From: Brucella anthropi_A
GTDB lineage: Bacteria > Pseudomonadota > Alphaproteobacteria > Rhizobiales > Rhizobiaceae
Assembly: GCF_046630315.1 (NCBI RefSeq)
Contig: NZ_LQBD01000038.1
Location: forward strand, 1-64,000
Length of the DNA stretch: 64,000 bases
Reading direction: 5' to 3'
Shown here: positions 50,160-57,306 of the stretch, in pieces
How the letters are laid out: each line of letters opens with the position of its first letter
How positions within the stretch are numbered: the stretch's first letter is position 1
The notes under the pieces: model-generated
Databases searched by the model: none
Told to the model about the DNA's origin: nothing
Seen by the model: the letters and a program-made list of their open reading frames with translations, nothing else
Position numbers and translations under genes: made by a program

Positions 50160-50992
50160 ACCACGTCCTCCGGCATGAAGCGCTGAAGGCTGTTCATCGT
50201 CTTCGACCCGACCAAGCCATCGGCAACCAGACGATGGTCGCGCTGGAATGCCTTCACGGCTTGCTCGGTTCCCGGTCCAAAAATCCCGTCGATCGACAGA
50301 TGGTAAAAACCGGCAGCACGAAGGCCACGTTGAAGATCGGCAACGGAGAGACCCCGCATGCCACGACGCAGCACGGTGTCACCCGGCTGGAAGGCGATAG
50401 CGTCGGCGCTGATCTCCGCAACAATGTCCTTGGCCTTGGCGAGATATGCGGCGCGGTCGCTCAAGCCGTTCGTGCCACCGTTGACGCGCTTGGTGATAGC
50501 GACAAGATCATCGCGGTCGGCAAGATCATTGAGGTTGCGAGTGGACCAGAAATAAAAGACAGCCCATGCAGCCCACGGCCACGTCGCCACCAGTTCGGGC
50601 TTCAGCTCGAAGTTTGGCGCATCGGAGCGGTGCTGCCGTATCCACATTGCGAAGGCGCGATAATTTGCGCGGCCGGTCAACTGGATCGGGCCACGGCCCT
50701 TGAAGCGTTTGCCGTCACCGGGCTGTGTATTGCCGAGATCCGCGCGGCCTTCATATGCGGCTCCGCTGGCGTATTCTTCCATCGCGCAAAAGCCATCGCT
50801 CTCGTGGGCGAGCTGCGCGAGGAAATGAACGATGCGAAGCGCATTCGTCACCTGAAACCGTTTCAGCAGTTCTGGAAGCAAAGGCCCAAACGATGAAATG
50901 ATGGATTGTTGCTGTGCGATCTTTTTGACAGCGACACGTGGAGCGAGCGCGGCCAGCACCGTGTGATTAATCTGGGATGCAAGGTCGGTCAC
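50156..50992 (-). CDS. GH19 endolysin with C-terminal peptidoglycan-binding domain
   Basis: 278 aa. Residues 1-190 are a GH19 (chitinase-like lysozyme) domain with the catalytic Glu in LAHESDGF and GRGPIQLTGRANY; residues about 205-270 are a PG-binding-1 repeat (SVADLQRGLRAAGFYHLSID). No signal peptide, so export depends on the holin-like gene. Confidence 0.88.
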   Translation of the reverse strand: MTDLASQINHTVLAALAPRVAVKKIAQQQSIISSFGPLLPELLKRFQVTNALRIVHFLAQLAHESDGFCAMEEYASGAAYEGRADLGNTQPGDGKRFKGRGPIQLTGRANYRAFAMWIRQHRSDAPNFELKPELVATWPWAAWAVFYFWSTRNLNDLADRDDLVAITKRVNGGTNGLSDRAAYLAKAKDIVAEISADAIAFQPGDTVLRRGMRGLSVADLQRGLRAAGFYHLSIDGIFGPGTEQAVKAFQRDHRLVADGLVGSKTMNSLQRFMPEDVV

Positions 50993-51114
50993 ATCACGCC
51001 CTCCGCGAAACTGTCTCTTTGGCTGTTGCCGTGGCCCTGATTGGCCGGTTCAAGACAGTTTTACGCGGGCACGCGATTGCTAATCATGCCATAGAAGGAA
51101 GGCACGACCCGTAT
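50993..51114. promoter_or_regulatory. Middle/late promoter region after mor
   Basis: No ORF. This gap follows mor and precedes the lysis/head operon, the place where Mu has its Mor-activated promoter. I do not see a certain -10/-35 or Mor site. Confidence 0.4.
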
Positions 51115-51492
51115 CTATTCTGACGGAAACATTTCGATCTGACGGTCGTCAGTCTTTCTTGTACGGTATTTAACCGGTGAGCGTTGGAATAGCTTCTCAA
51201 CACCGTTTTCTGTGATGCCCAACTTACGGGCAATCTGTGCATTCGACAAGCCATCGTCGTCACGATAGCGGCGAGCGCGAAGATCGCGCACTAATGGAAC
51301 GCTTATGTAGTCACCGCCATAGCGGCGTGAGAGCTTGTTTGCAATATCGATCCCGACGGTATCGATCAGCTGCGAACGATCAATATTCGACGGCACGTAA
51401 AGGCGAATACCTGCATGCTCCTCGGCAAGGCGGATCAGACCATCCTCACCAAGCAGACCGAGCAGCTCTCCCACAAGACGATGATCCTTCAA
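51115..51492 (-). CDS. mor: Mor/C-type transcription activator
   Basis: 125 aa: GDYISVPLVRDLRARRYRDD and LSNAQIARKLGITENGVEKL form the Mor/C helix-turn-helix. It activates middle/late transcription in Mu-like phages. No separate C gene is visible, so this one may do both jobs. Confidence 0.88.
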   Translation of the reverse strand: MKDHRLVGELLGLLGEDGLIRLAEEHAGIRLYVPSNIDRSQLIDTVGIDIANKLSRRYGGDYISVPLVRDLRARRYRDDDGLSNAQIARKLGITENGVEKLFQRSPVKYRTRKTDDRQIEMFPSE

Positions 51493-51710
51493 TGCTGCCT
51501 CCCGATCTCCGCAGAAAGCGCAAGTTGCTGCGCGGTAACGAAACGCAGGCGGGCCTCCAGCTCAACACGCTTATGGCAGTGCGGCCGGAGCGCGTGGATA
51601 CGTTGACGCAAGATATTGCGCTCAGTCTGGAGCCGCTCGATCTCTGCCAATTCCGGCGCGATGAACAGAGGTAGATTAACCAGAGGCGCGGATTGCTGAA
51701 CCATCATCAT
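51489..51710 (-). CDS. Small coiled-coil protein before mor
   Basis: 73 aa; the start is one of three consecutive ATGs (51704-51710). Mostly one amphipathic helix (ELAEIERLQTERNILRQRIH). It overlaps mor by 4 nt. Unknown function. Confidence 0.5.
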   Translation of the reverse strand: MMMVQQSAPLVNLPLFIAPELAEIERLQTERNILRQRIHALRPHCHKRVELEARLRFVTAQQLALSAEIGRQH

Positions 51711-51772
51711 GCCCTCACCATTGCCAAAACGCGGAAGGCGCGCTTTATTGGAGGAAATTTCAGGGGGTTGAT

Positions 51773-52093
51773 ATGAGACTGGTACTGGTTGGCTTGGTGC
51801 TTTTTGGCAGTGGCGCGATCGCCTCGGCCGCAAATTTTGATGAACAGAAAGTCGCTAATGATCTTGGTACCGTGCTTGCCGCCGAAGATGTTTGCGGTCT
51901 GAGCTACGACCAAGACGAGATACAAAAGTACGTCACCGAAAATGTTCCAAGCGACGTGACCAGCTTTCCCGGAACTTTGGGGCTGTGGACGCGGACCCGA
52001 AAAGATCAGATGCAAACAATGACAGGGTCTGAGAAAACCGCACAATGCACGTCCATCAAGAATATCGCTAAATCCTACGGCTTCATTAAATAG
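51773..52093 (+). CDS. Small exported protein on the opposite strand (moron)
   Basis: 106 aa with a signal peptide (MRLVLVGLVLFGSGAIASAA), two cysteines and a C-terminus KNIAKSYGFIK. GGAGG and GGGGG precede ATG 51773. It resembles a family of small exported proteins frequent in Rhizobiales chromosomes (recalled). It is the only + strand gene between Mu ends apart from the repressor, so it is probably a lysogenic-conversion gene read independently. Confidence 0.7.
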   Translation: MRLVLVGLVLFGSGAIASAANFDEQKVANDLGTVLAAEDVCGLSYDQDEIQKYVTENVPSDVTSFPGTLGLWTRTRKDQMQTMTGSEKTAQCTSIKNIAKSYGFIK

Positions 52094-52161
52094 CCGCGCC
52101 ATCCGCCCGGAAGTTTCCCGGCGAATTGATATCGTTTCTGATGTGGCGCGGACCGTGAAAA

Positions 52162-52803
52162 TCATGGCCGCGCCGCTTTTCTGATTTCTGCGCCAAGCGC
52201 GTTCATCACCGGCTGCCAGTTCTGCGGCTTCAGTTCTTCAAAATCGAACTGGTCATCGAGACCAAGAACCGCCCGAACGTATCGGGTGAAGCTGCCCGGC
52301 TCTGGCAGTCTGCCTTGCTGCGAAAGCACACTCCATTGCGCAGCGGCAACCTTCGCGCCGTCTGTTCGCCTCCAGCCCTGCATGAACATATCTTCCTGCC
52401 AGACTGGACCGACTTCGCGTTCAATCCACTTCTTGATGCTCTCAATCGCGATACGCGCGTCGGCCCAATCATGGACGAAACGGACATGATCGATTTTCGT
52501 CTGGCGCTTCACGAAGGCCAGCAGGGCTTCATCAGCGGGATTGTCGAAAACACCAAGGTTCCAACCAGCAATCCAGAGAGCCTGAAGCTTACCGGCGAAC
52601 TTGCCTTCAAGGCGCTTTCGAGACCCTTTTGAAGCGGGCTTGAAACCTTGGCGACGAAACTCATCGATCAGCTTCAGGCGCTCGCCTTCGGTCATTGCCG
52701 CAGACGAATGCTTGCCGGTGATGCGAATGCAGATCGCTCGATAGGTATCGTCGTCAAGATCAAGTTGCTTCTTCGCGACGTGTATGGCGGCGGTGGATTT
52801 CAT
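52162..52803 (-). CDS. GemA-like protein (Mu gp16, DUF1018)
   Basis: 213 aa; IHVAKKQLDLDDDTYRAICI at the start and the Trp-rich QALWIAGWNLGVFDN match GemA. In Mu, GemA influences host gene expression and DNA topology. Confidence 0.88.
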   Translation of the reverse strand: MKSTAAIHVAKKQLDLDDDTYRAICIRITGKHSSAAMTEGERLKLIDEFRRQGFKPASKGSRKRLEGKFAGKLQALWIAGWNLGVFDNPADEALLAFVKRQTKIDHVRFVHDWADARIAIESIKKWIEREVGPVWQEDMFMQGWRRTDGAKVAAAQWSVLSQQGRLPEPGSFTRYVRAVLGLDDQFDFEELKPQNWQPVMNALGAEIRKAARP

Positions 52804-52804
52804 A

Positions 52805-53182
52805 TCAATCCTCCCTCGGCGCGATTGGAACTGGTCCGGACCCGAACGGATTGAAGGTGTCAGCTTCCCGAATATGCTCTACGGCTTTCAACGGGTCCGC
52901 GCTTCTCCAGTCCGGCCACCGGCGAATGAAGTTGCATGCCTGTTTCGCGATGATGATCTTGATGATCTGTTCGGGCGACAAATCGAGCCGCGCCATGCCG
53001 TTGAGTGCCAACAGGACAATGTCAGCCCATTCCTTCGGATCAGTTGGATTGGTCTCGATCTCGATCAGTTCCTTTCGGATATGATCGATTGTGCCTTCTG
53101 TGCGCCGTCCAGGGCCGAACGTGGCAAAATTCCAGCTGATGAACTCTTCTAACCAGACGGCATTTATGATGGGTGTAGTCAT
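52805..53182 (-). CDS. DUF550/MazG-like dNTP pyrophosphohydrolase-type protein
   Basis: 125 aa; FGPGRRTEGTIDHIRKELIE, EWADIVLLALNGMARLDL and a conserved Glu/Asp pattern match the MazG-like DUF550 family. It could hydrolyse modified or non-canonical nucleotides. It lies 1 bp before gemA. Confidence 0.7.
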   Translation of the reverse strand: MTTPIINAVWLEEFISWNFATFGPGRRTEGTIDHIRKELIEIETNPTDPKEWADIVLLALNGMARLDLSPEQIIKIIIAKQACNFIRRWPDWRSADPLKAVEHIREADTFNPFGSGPVPIAPRED

Positions 53183-53709
53183 GCCACACCTGCCTTCGTC
53201 GGACGCACAAAGACCCGGCGATGATGATGCTCACAGAAGCTGGAACCGATCTTCACCGGATGGCCGCAAAACAGATGCTGTTCGCCCTTGGCTGCGTTGT
53301 TAACCGCGAACCGGCATTGGCGAAGGTTTAGGTCAGCTAACGGCAGGCCGAGCGGATCGATCGGCGTTTCGATCTCGGCGACGTCCTCGCAAATGAACAC
53401 GGGCTCCGCCTCAGCAACCGGCACGACCACTGGTGCGGATTGTACGTACCGAGCTGGAGACCGAGCCGCTGTTTTCATGCGTCCGGATTTATAAGGTGAC
53501 GATTCCGCCTTCGGCTTTCGTGCACCACCGACACCGGACCGAAGCCCGATCTCGCTCAGCGTCTTGTCGCGGTGAATGACGCTGATAATCGCATTGCGGC
53601 TGATACCGAGGCGCTTGCTCATCTGACCGGCAGAGAGACCTTCGCGGAGCAGCTCGGCGACGACCTGTTTGCGATCATCAGTCCATGTCTTTTGAGAATG
53701 GTTGCTCAT
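53179..53709 (-). CDS. GcrA-family cell-cycle regulator
   Basis: 176 aa. The N-terminal GcrA helix-turn-helix (WTDDRKQVVAELLREGLSAG) is followed by a disordered linker and the C-terminal RQCRFAVNNAAKGEQHLFCG with a CEHHHRR metal cluster, which binds sigma70 in Caulobacter GcrA. GcrA acts on methylated promoters in Alphaproteobacteria. A phage copy may redirect host transcription; this prophage also carries an adenine methylase. Confidence 0.85.
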   Translation of the reverse strand: MSNHSQKTWTDDRKQVVAELLREGLSAGQMSKRLGISRNAIISVIHRDKTLSEIGLRSGVGGARKPKAESSPYKSGRMKTAARSPARYVQSAPVVVPVAEAEPVFICEDVAEIETPIDPLGLPLADLNLRQCRFAVNNAAKGEQHLFCGHPVKIGSSFCEHHHRRVFVRPTKAGVA

Positions 53710-53993
53710 TTCAGAATTACCTTTCGGCGAAACAGTGCTGCTATCGCCGCATAAAGCGGCGCGAAGGTGCGCAAGAAAACGGAACGTGCGGGCATCGGTG
53801 CATGATGTTCTGGAGCAAACGGACGTGCATACCGATCAACCATGTTGCGGCAGAAGGTCGGGCCGTCGATGCCTTCAGGCACGGCATAGAAATCCGTTCC
53901 TGAAGGACTGAACACCACGCAAACGCCTGACAGCAGAATGCCCGATACACGACCTTGTTGATGGCGGGTGCGGGATTTCTGGCTGGCGCTCAT
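53706..53993 (-). CDS. Hypothetical early protein
   Basis: 95 aa, with a hydrophobic C-terminal region (APLYAAIAALFRRKVILK) that may be amphipathic or membrane-associated. Coupled to its neighbours by 4-nt overlaps. No family recognised. Confidence 0.45.
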   Translation of the reverse strand: MSASQKSRTRHQQGRVSGILLSGVCVVFSPSGTDFYAVPEGIDGPTFCRNMVDRYARPFAPEHHAPMPARSVFLRTFAPLYAAIAALFRRKVILK

Positions 53994-54271
53994 GCTGCAC
54001 CTGCCAGCCCACGAAGGTGTTCGACACGGACAACACGATGGTGGAGCGTCAGACTGTAACCAGTCTCCTGAGAGCGCACCAAGTCATCCGTGGTTACCAG
54101 TTTGTCACCAACACCGTGCGGCAGTGCGAGGTTCACGAAATGACTGCCATCGGCCCAAGCCCACGCCTGAAACGGGCCTGCGCCGACAACTTTGCCAACG
54201 CCGCCGCCCTGGTCTTCTACGTCCCACCAAAGGAAGTCCTGACCGTTGTCCTGAAAGTGAAAGCGGATCAT
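53990..54271 (-). CDS. Hypothetical early protein
   Basis: 93 aa from ATG 54271; beta-rich (MIRFHFQDNGQDFLWWDVED) with several Trp. The 4-nt overlap with both neighbours supports it. Function unknown. Confidence 0.45.
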   Translation of the reverse strand: MIRFHFQDNGQDFLWWDVEDQGGGVGKVVGAGPFQAWAWADGSHFVNLALPHGVGDKLVTTDDLVRSQETGYSLTLHHRVVRVEHLRGLAGAA

Positions 54272-54477
54272 GCTGCACCGCCTTCCGGATACTTCTCGCC
54301 GCAGAACGGGCAGTAGGACAGGAACATGCCGACAGGCTTGGCACCGCGCTTCTTCTCGATGACCTCTGTTTGGAGCATGATCGTTGGAGCCGCACGGTTG
54401 CCGAATACGAGGGCTTGGGTCAGACGGGTATTCCGCTCGGCAAGCTTCTCGTCCACGTTTTTGATGCAATCACACAT
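54268..54477 (-). CDS. Small zinc-binding early protein
   Basis: 69 aa with CDC near the start and CPFCG near the end, forming a likely zinc ribbon. Precedes the 54271 gene with overlap. Function unknown. Confidence 0.5.
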   Translation of the reverse strand: MCDCIKNVDEKLAERNTRLTQALVFGNRAAPTIMLQTEVIEKKRGAKPVGMFLSYCPFCGEKYPEGGAA

Positions 54478-54486
54478 TGCCGCACC

Positions 54487-55152
54487 TCACGCTTTGGCGA
54501 TGTCTACGGTGACAGCTGTCCAGTCATCCTGAACAGAAGCGCGCTCGTAGAACCGGACGTACTGTTTGGAATATTGGACGTCGATGGCGTCCTCGATGGC
54601 GCGCATGGCGTCCTTCCAACGTTGATCGGAAATATCGAGCTTGGTCAGCTTCTTGATTTCCTTCAGGTTGATCTTGCCTTCCTTATCCGTGTCGAAGGCA
54701 CGGGTGATGATGGCGCGGATTTCAGCACGCGCACCGTCCGTCCATTCATTTAGGCATTCATCAATGAGGCTTTTCGCGACCTGAAGTTCGGGACCCGCAA
54801 CCTCGAAATCGTTGATGCTGACCTTGACCATCTTCAGGCCATCAATGGTCTGATAGGTCCGGTTTCCCTTCACGCCGCCTGGACGGGCGTTGTATTCCTG
54901 CTCCAGAACTTCATCCAGGCTGTCGAGGTCGGTCATGCTGTGCTTGCGGAAGCGGCTGATTTGCGCCGAGATGTCCTTTGCGTACCCCATCACCTTGCGG
55001 ACGGTCTCGTCACGAAGTTTGTCGGCAGGCTTCACCAGTTCGAGCGGTACGAGTGCTCCCTTGGCATTAGCCATATAGGGTTTGCCATTCACCATGGTGA
55101 CGCCCTGTTCTGGCTGTTCTTCCAGGATGCAGGCTGCAAGTGCTTCGGTCAT
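54487..55152 (-). CDS. DUF3164 protein
   Basis: 221 aa from ATG 55152. MVNGKPYMANAKGALVPLEL and VRFYERASVQDDW at the end match DUF3164, an early-region protein in Mu-like phages. Function not established. Confidence 0.8.
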   Translation of the reverse strand: MTEALAACILEEQPEQGVTMVNGKPYMANAKGALVPLELVKPADKLRDETVRKVMGYAKDISAQISRFRKHSMTDLDSLDEVLEQEYNARPGGVKGNRTYQTIDGLKMVKVSINDFEVAGPELQVAKSLIDECLNEWTDGARAEIRAIITRAFDTDKEGKINLKEIKKLTKLDISDQRWKDAMRAIEDAIDVQYSKQYVRFYERASVQDDWTAVTVDIAKA

Positions 55153-55177
55153 TGTCGTTTCCTTGTGTTCTGGTGGC

Positions 55178-55477
55178 TCAGGCGCGGTCGGCGCGTAGGG
55201 TGAAATTGGGTTTGAAGAGGACGACGTTGGTGTCGCCCTGGTAGAGTTGATCCAGCAGGGCTTGTCGGGTTCGGTCATCGCTGCGGCCCATGCCGTTCCA
55301 GCGGTGGCGGCTGATCTCATGTTCGCGCTTGACAGCGAGAGCGCCGCATTCGTAGAGCGCTGCGTTAAAATTCTGGACATCAGCCGGAGTTAGGAAAACG
55401 CCTTGCGTCTCGTACTTCAGGAACGACCGACGCCATGCGAAAAGCGTGTCACTCAATGCATAAAGATCGGCATCCAT
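55178..55477 (-). CDS. Hypothetical early protein
   Basis: 99 aa from ATG 55477 (AGGAG 8 nt upstream). Helical with several Trp/Tyr (LFAWRRSFLKYETQGV). Located in the accessory early block between the HTH gene and DUF3164. Confidence 0.55.
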   Translation of the reverse strand: MDADLYALSDTLFAWRRSFLKYETQGVFLTPADVQNFNAALYECGALAVKREHEISRHRWNGMGRSDDRTRQALLDQLYQGDTNVVLFKPNFTLRADRA

Positions 55478-55479
55478 GG

Positions 55480-55863
55480 TTATGCTCCTTCCTTGATAAG
55501 GCTGTGCGGGCATCCCCTCCGGCATGCCTGAAACATGCGGATGCGATGGGCGTTGGTTGTTGCGAAAGGCTTGCGCTGCCAGAGCACACAGGTGTTGCGT
55601 GGCAAATCGCCGAGGACCGGGCAATCAACGGTCTCAGCCATCAAGGCACCGCGAACAGCTTGTTCAACCCGGCCGATATCGCCGTTCTGATAGCTGTTGG
55701 AGAGAACCTGGCTGACGGCGGAAGCCGAATAACCGACCTTGCGGGAAATCGCCGACTGACTTTCATGGTCACAGGCTTCCGCCAGAATGACGATCCAGTC
55801 AGGAATGACATTTCCCCAGGCGGTGCGTGCCTTGTCGATGTTGGAGAGCTTGGCGGCGATCAT
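55480..55863 (-). CDS. Helix-turn-helix early protein
   Basis: 127 aa; SQSAISRKVGYSASAVSQVL is a helix-turn-helix, followed by a CPVLGDLPRNTC and C-terminal cysteine pattern that might bind zinc. The start overlaps the preceding stop by 4 nt. Probably an early regulator. Confidence 0.65.
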   Translation of the reverse strand: MIAAKLSNIDKARTAWGNVIPDWIVILAEACDHESQSAISRKVGYSASAVSQVLSNSYQNGDIGRVEQAVRGALMAETVDCPVLGDLPRNTCVLWQRKPFATTNAHRIRMFQACRRGCPHSLIKEGA

Positions 55864-56480
55864 GGTTGCACCTCTTCGGTCACAACCGGGCCAACGATCT
55901 CATGACGATTCTGGTCAAAGACGCCCTTGGCTCGCAGGATAATCGGCGGCAGCGGTCCGGTGTTCATGTCCGGCGAAAGCCGATAGATACCGAGATTGCC
56001 GGATTTTCCTTTCTGCATCTCAATCAGGTAGCCAGCTTTGGCCAGAAACTTGATGTAAGATTTCGCCGCCTCGATGCCGATGCGTGTTTCATCGGTGGAC
56101 GCCCAGATGGAAATATCCTGCGCAGTGAAACCTTGCGCACCTGCACTCATGCGCATGTGGTTCCACATGGCTTTCTGTTTGCTGACGCCTTCGATCACAG
56201 TGCCGTCGCGGCGTACCTTGGGTGTCATCGACTGGCGGATGGCGACCTTGTACGTCGCAGCATCCCGGTCAGAAGCGACAGGCTCGATAAAGCCAGCCTT
56301 CGCCAGCCGCCGCATGAAATCGTTGATGTCCGATTGTGGCGCGTTTGAACGATTGAACACGTCGCGAGCGGTAAAGGTGCGTTCGGCTACTGCGTAGTCC
56401 ATCATGACCATCCAGTAGTGATCGAAGCCACGCTTGGGGCTTTTGCCTTTAACGGCGGTAACCTTGAGAACGATGCCCAT
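55860..56480 (-). CDS. Double winged-helix early protein
   Basis: 206 aa from ATG 56480 overlapping the B stop (TGATG). Two winged-helix-like units: AERTFTARDVFNRSNAPQSD in the first part and GFTAQDISIWASTDETRIGI in the second. Found after B in other Mu-like elements; role unknown. Confidence 0.6.
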   Translation of the reverse strand: MGIVLKVTAVKGKSPKRGFDHYWMVMMDYAVAERTFTARDVFNRSNAPQSDINDFMRRLAKAGFIEPVASDRDAATYKVAIRQSMTPKVRRDGTVIEGVSKQKAMWNHMRMSAGAQGFTAQDISIWASTDETRIGIEAAKSYIKFLAKAGYLIEMQKGKSGNLGIYRLSPDMNTGPLPPIILRAKGVFDQNRHEIVGPVVTEEVQP

Positions 56481-57244
56481 CAAGCGGCCCTCCGGTTGCG
56501 GGAGGGAACGGCGCCGGTGCAGAAATAGCCTGCGCCATGTTGCTGATATTGCGCGAGGCCGATTTCCTTCAGGCCGAGTTCGTCGGCGGTGTTGGCGATG
56601 GAATGAAGCGTGTTGCAGATGCGGCGGACGCGACCGTCACCTTCCATGCGCGCCTGATCCAGCAAGTCATCCGAAATCGAAACAGAGCGGCAGAAGGTTT
56701 TGGCCAGAGTGCGCGTATCGTCCAAGTCGCAAGGCTGCGCGTAACCCCATTCCAGCACGAGGTCACGGAACCGATCAACGCGCTCCAGTTTTTTCGGGAA
56801 CAGCTCTTCACCGATCAACAGCACCGGAACGTTGCTCTTCTTGGCGATCATGCGCACCAACTCGATCATGTTCCGATCGACCAGTTTGTCTGATTCATCA
56901 ATGATGAGGGGACGCTTCGGATCACGGGCCAGAGTGCCTATGATCTCATCTTCCAGATCGGACAAGGTGCCTCTCGCGTCGGGCTGACCAAGCTCGGACA
57001 GGATGGCGGTGAGCAGCTTCTTTTTCGTCCAGGTGTCGGATGGCTCGACATAAGCCGCAGCCGTCTTGTTCATGGCATAGAGCGCGGCCACGCTCTTGCC
57101 ATAGCCAGAGAACCCGGCAAAAACGCCAAGGTTCGGCTGCAGCGGGTGGCGGTTCTGGAGCGACCGGACGAGATTGAGGCACGCAGCCACATTCTTGATC
57201 GGTGCAGTATCGCCGCCATTGACAATCGGTTCGTTACCAGTCAT
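56480..57244 (-). CDS. Transposition ATPase B (MuB-like)
   Basis: 254 aa from ATG 57244 (AGGAAA 5 nt upstream). Walker A GFSGYGKS, Walker B PLIIDESD. It should deliver target DNA to the transposase, giving target choice and immunity. Its C-terminus is basic (SRNRRAA). Confidence 0.88.
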   Translation of the reverse strand: MTGNEPIVNGGDTAPIKNVAACLNLVRSLQNRHPLQPNLGVFAGFSGYGKSVAALYAMNKTAAAYVEPSDTWTKKKLLTAILSELGQPDARGTLSDLEDEIIGTLARDPKRPLIIDESDKLVDRNMIELVRMIAKKSNVPVLLIGEELFPKKLERVDRFRDLVLEWGYAQPCDLDDTRTLAKTFCRSVSISDDLLDQARMEGDGRVRRICNTLHSIANTADELGLKEIGLAQYQQHGAGYFCTGAVPSRNRRAA

Positions 57245-57276
57245 TTTTTCCTCATTGTCTTGGAAATTGCATTCGA

Positions 57277-57306
57277 AACCCCGCGCCAACGGGGTTTTAT
57301 TTTTTT
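57277..57306 (+). terminator. Hairpin between transposase A and B genes
   Basis: AACCCCG-6 nt-CGGGGTT followed by TTATTTTTT on the + strand. As a terminator it would stop transcripts on the + strand, opposite to A and B, so it may block antisense reading or limit A-B read-through through mRNA structure. Confidence 0.6.
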
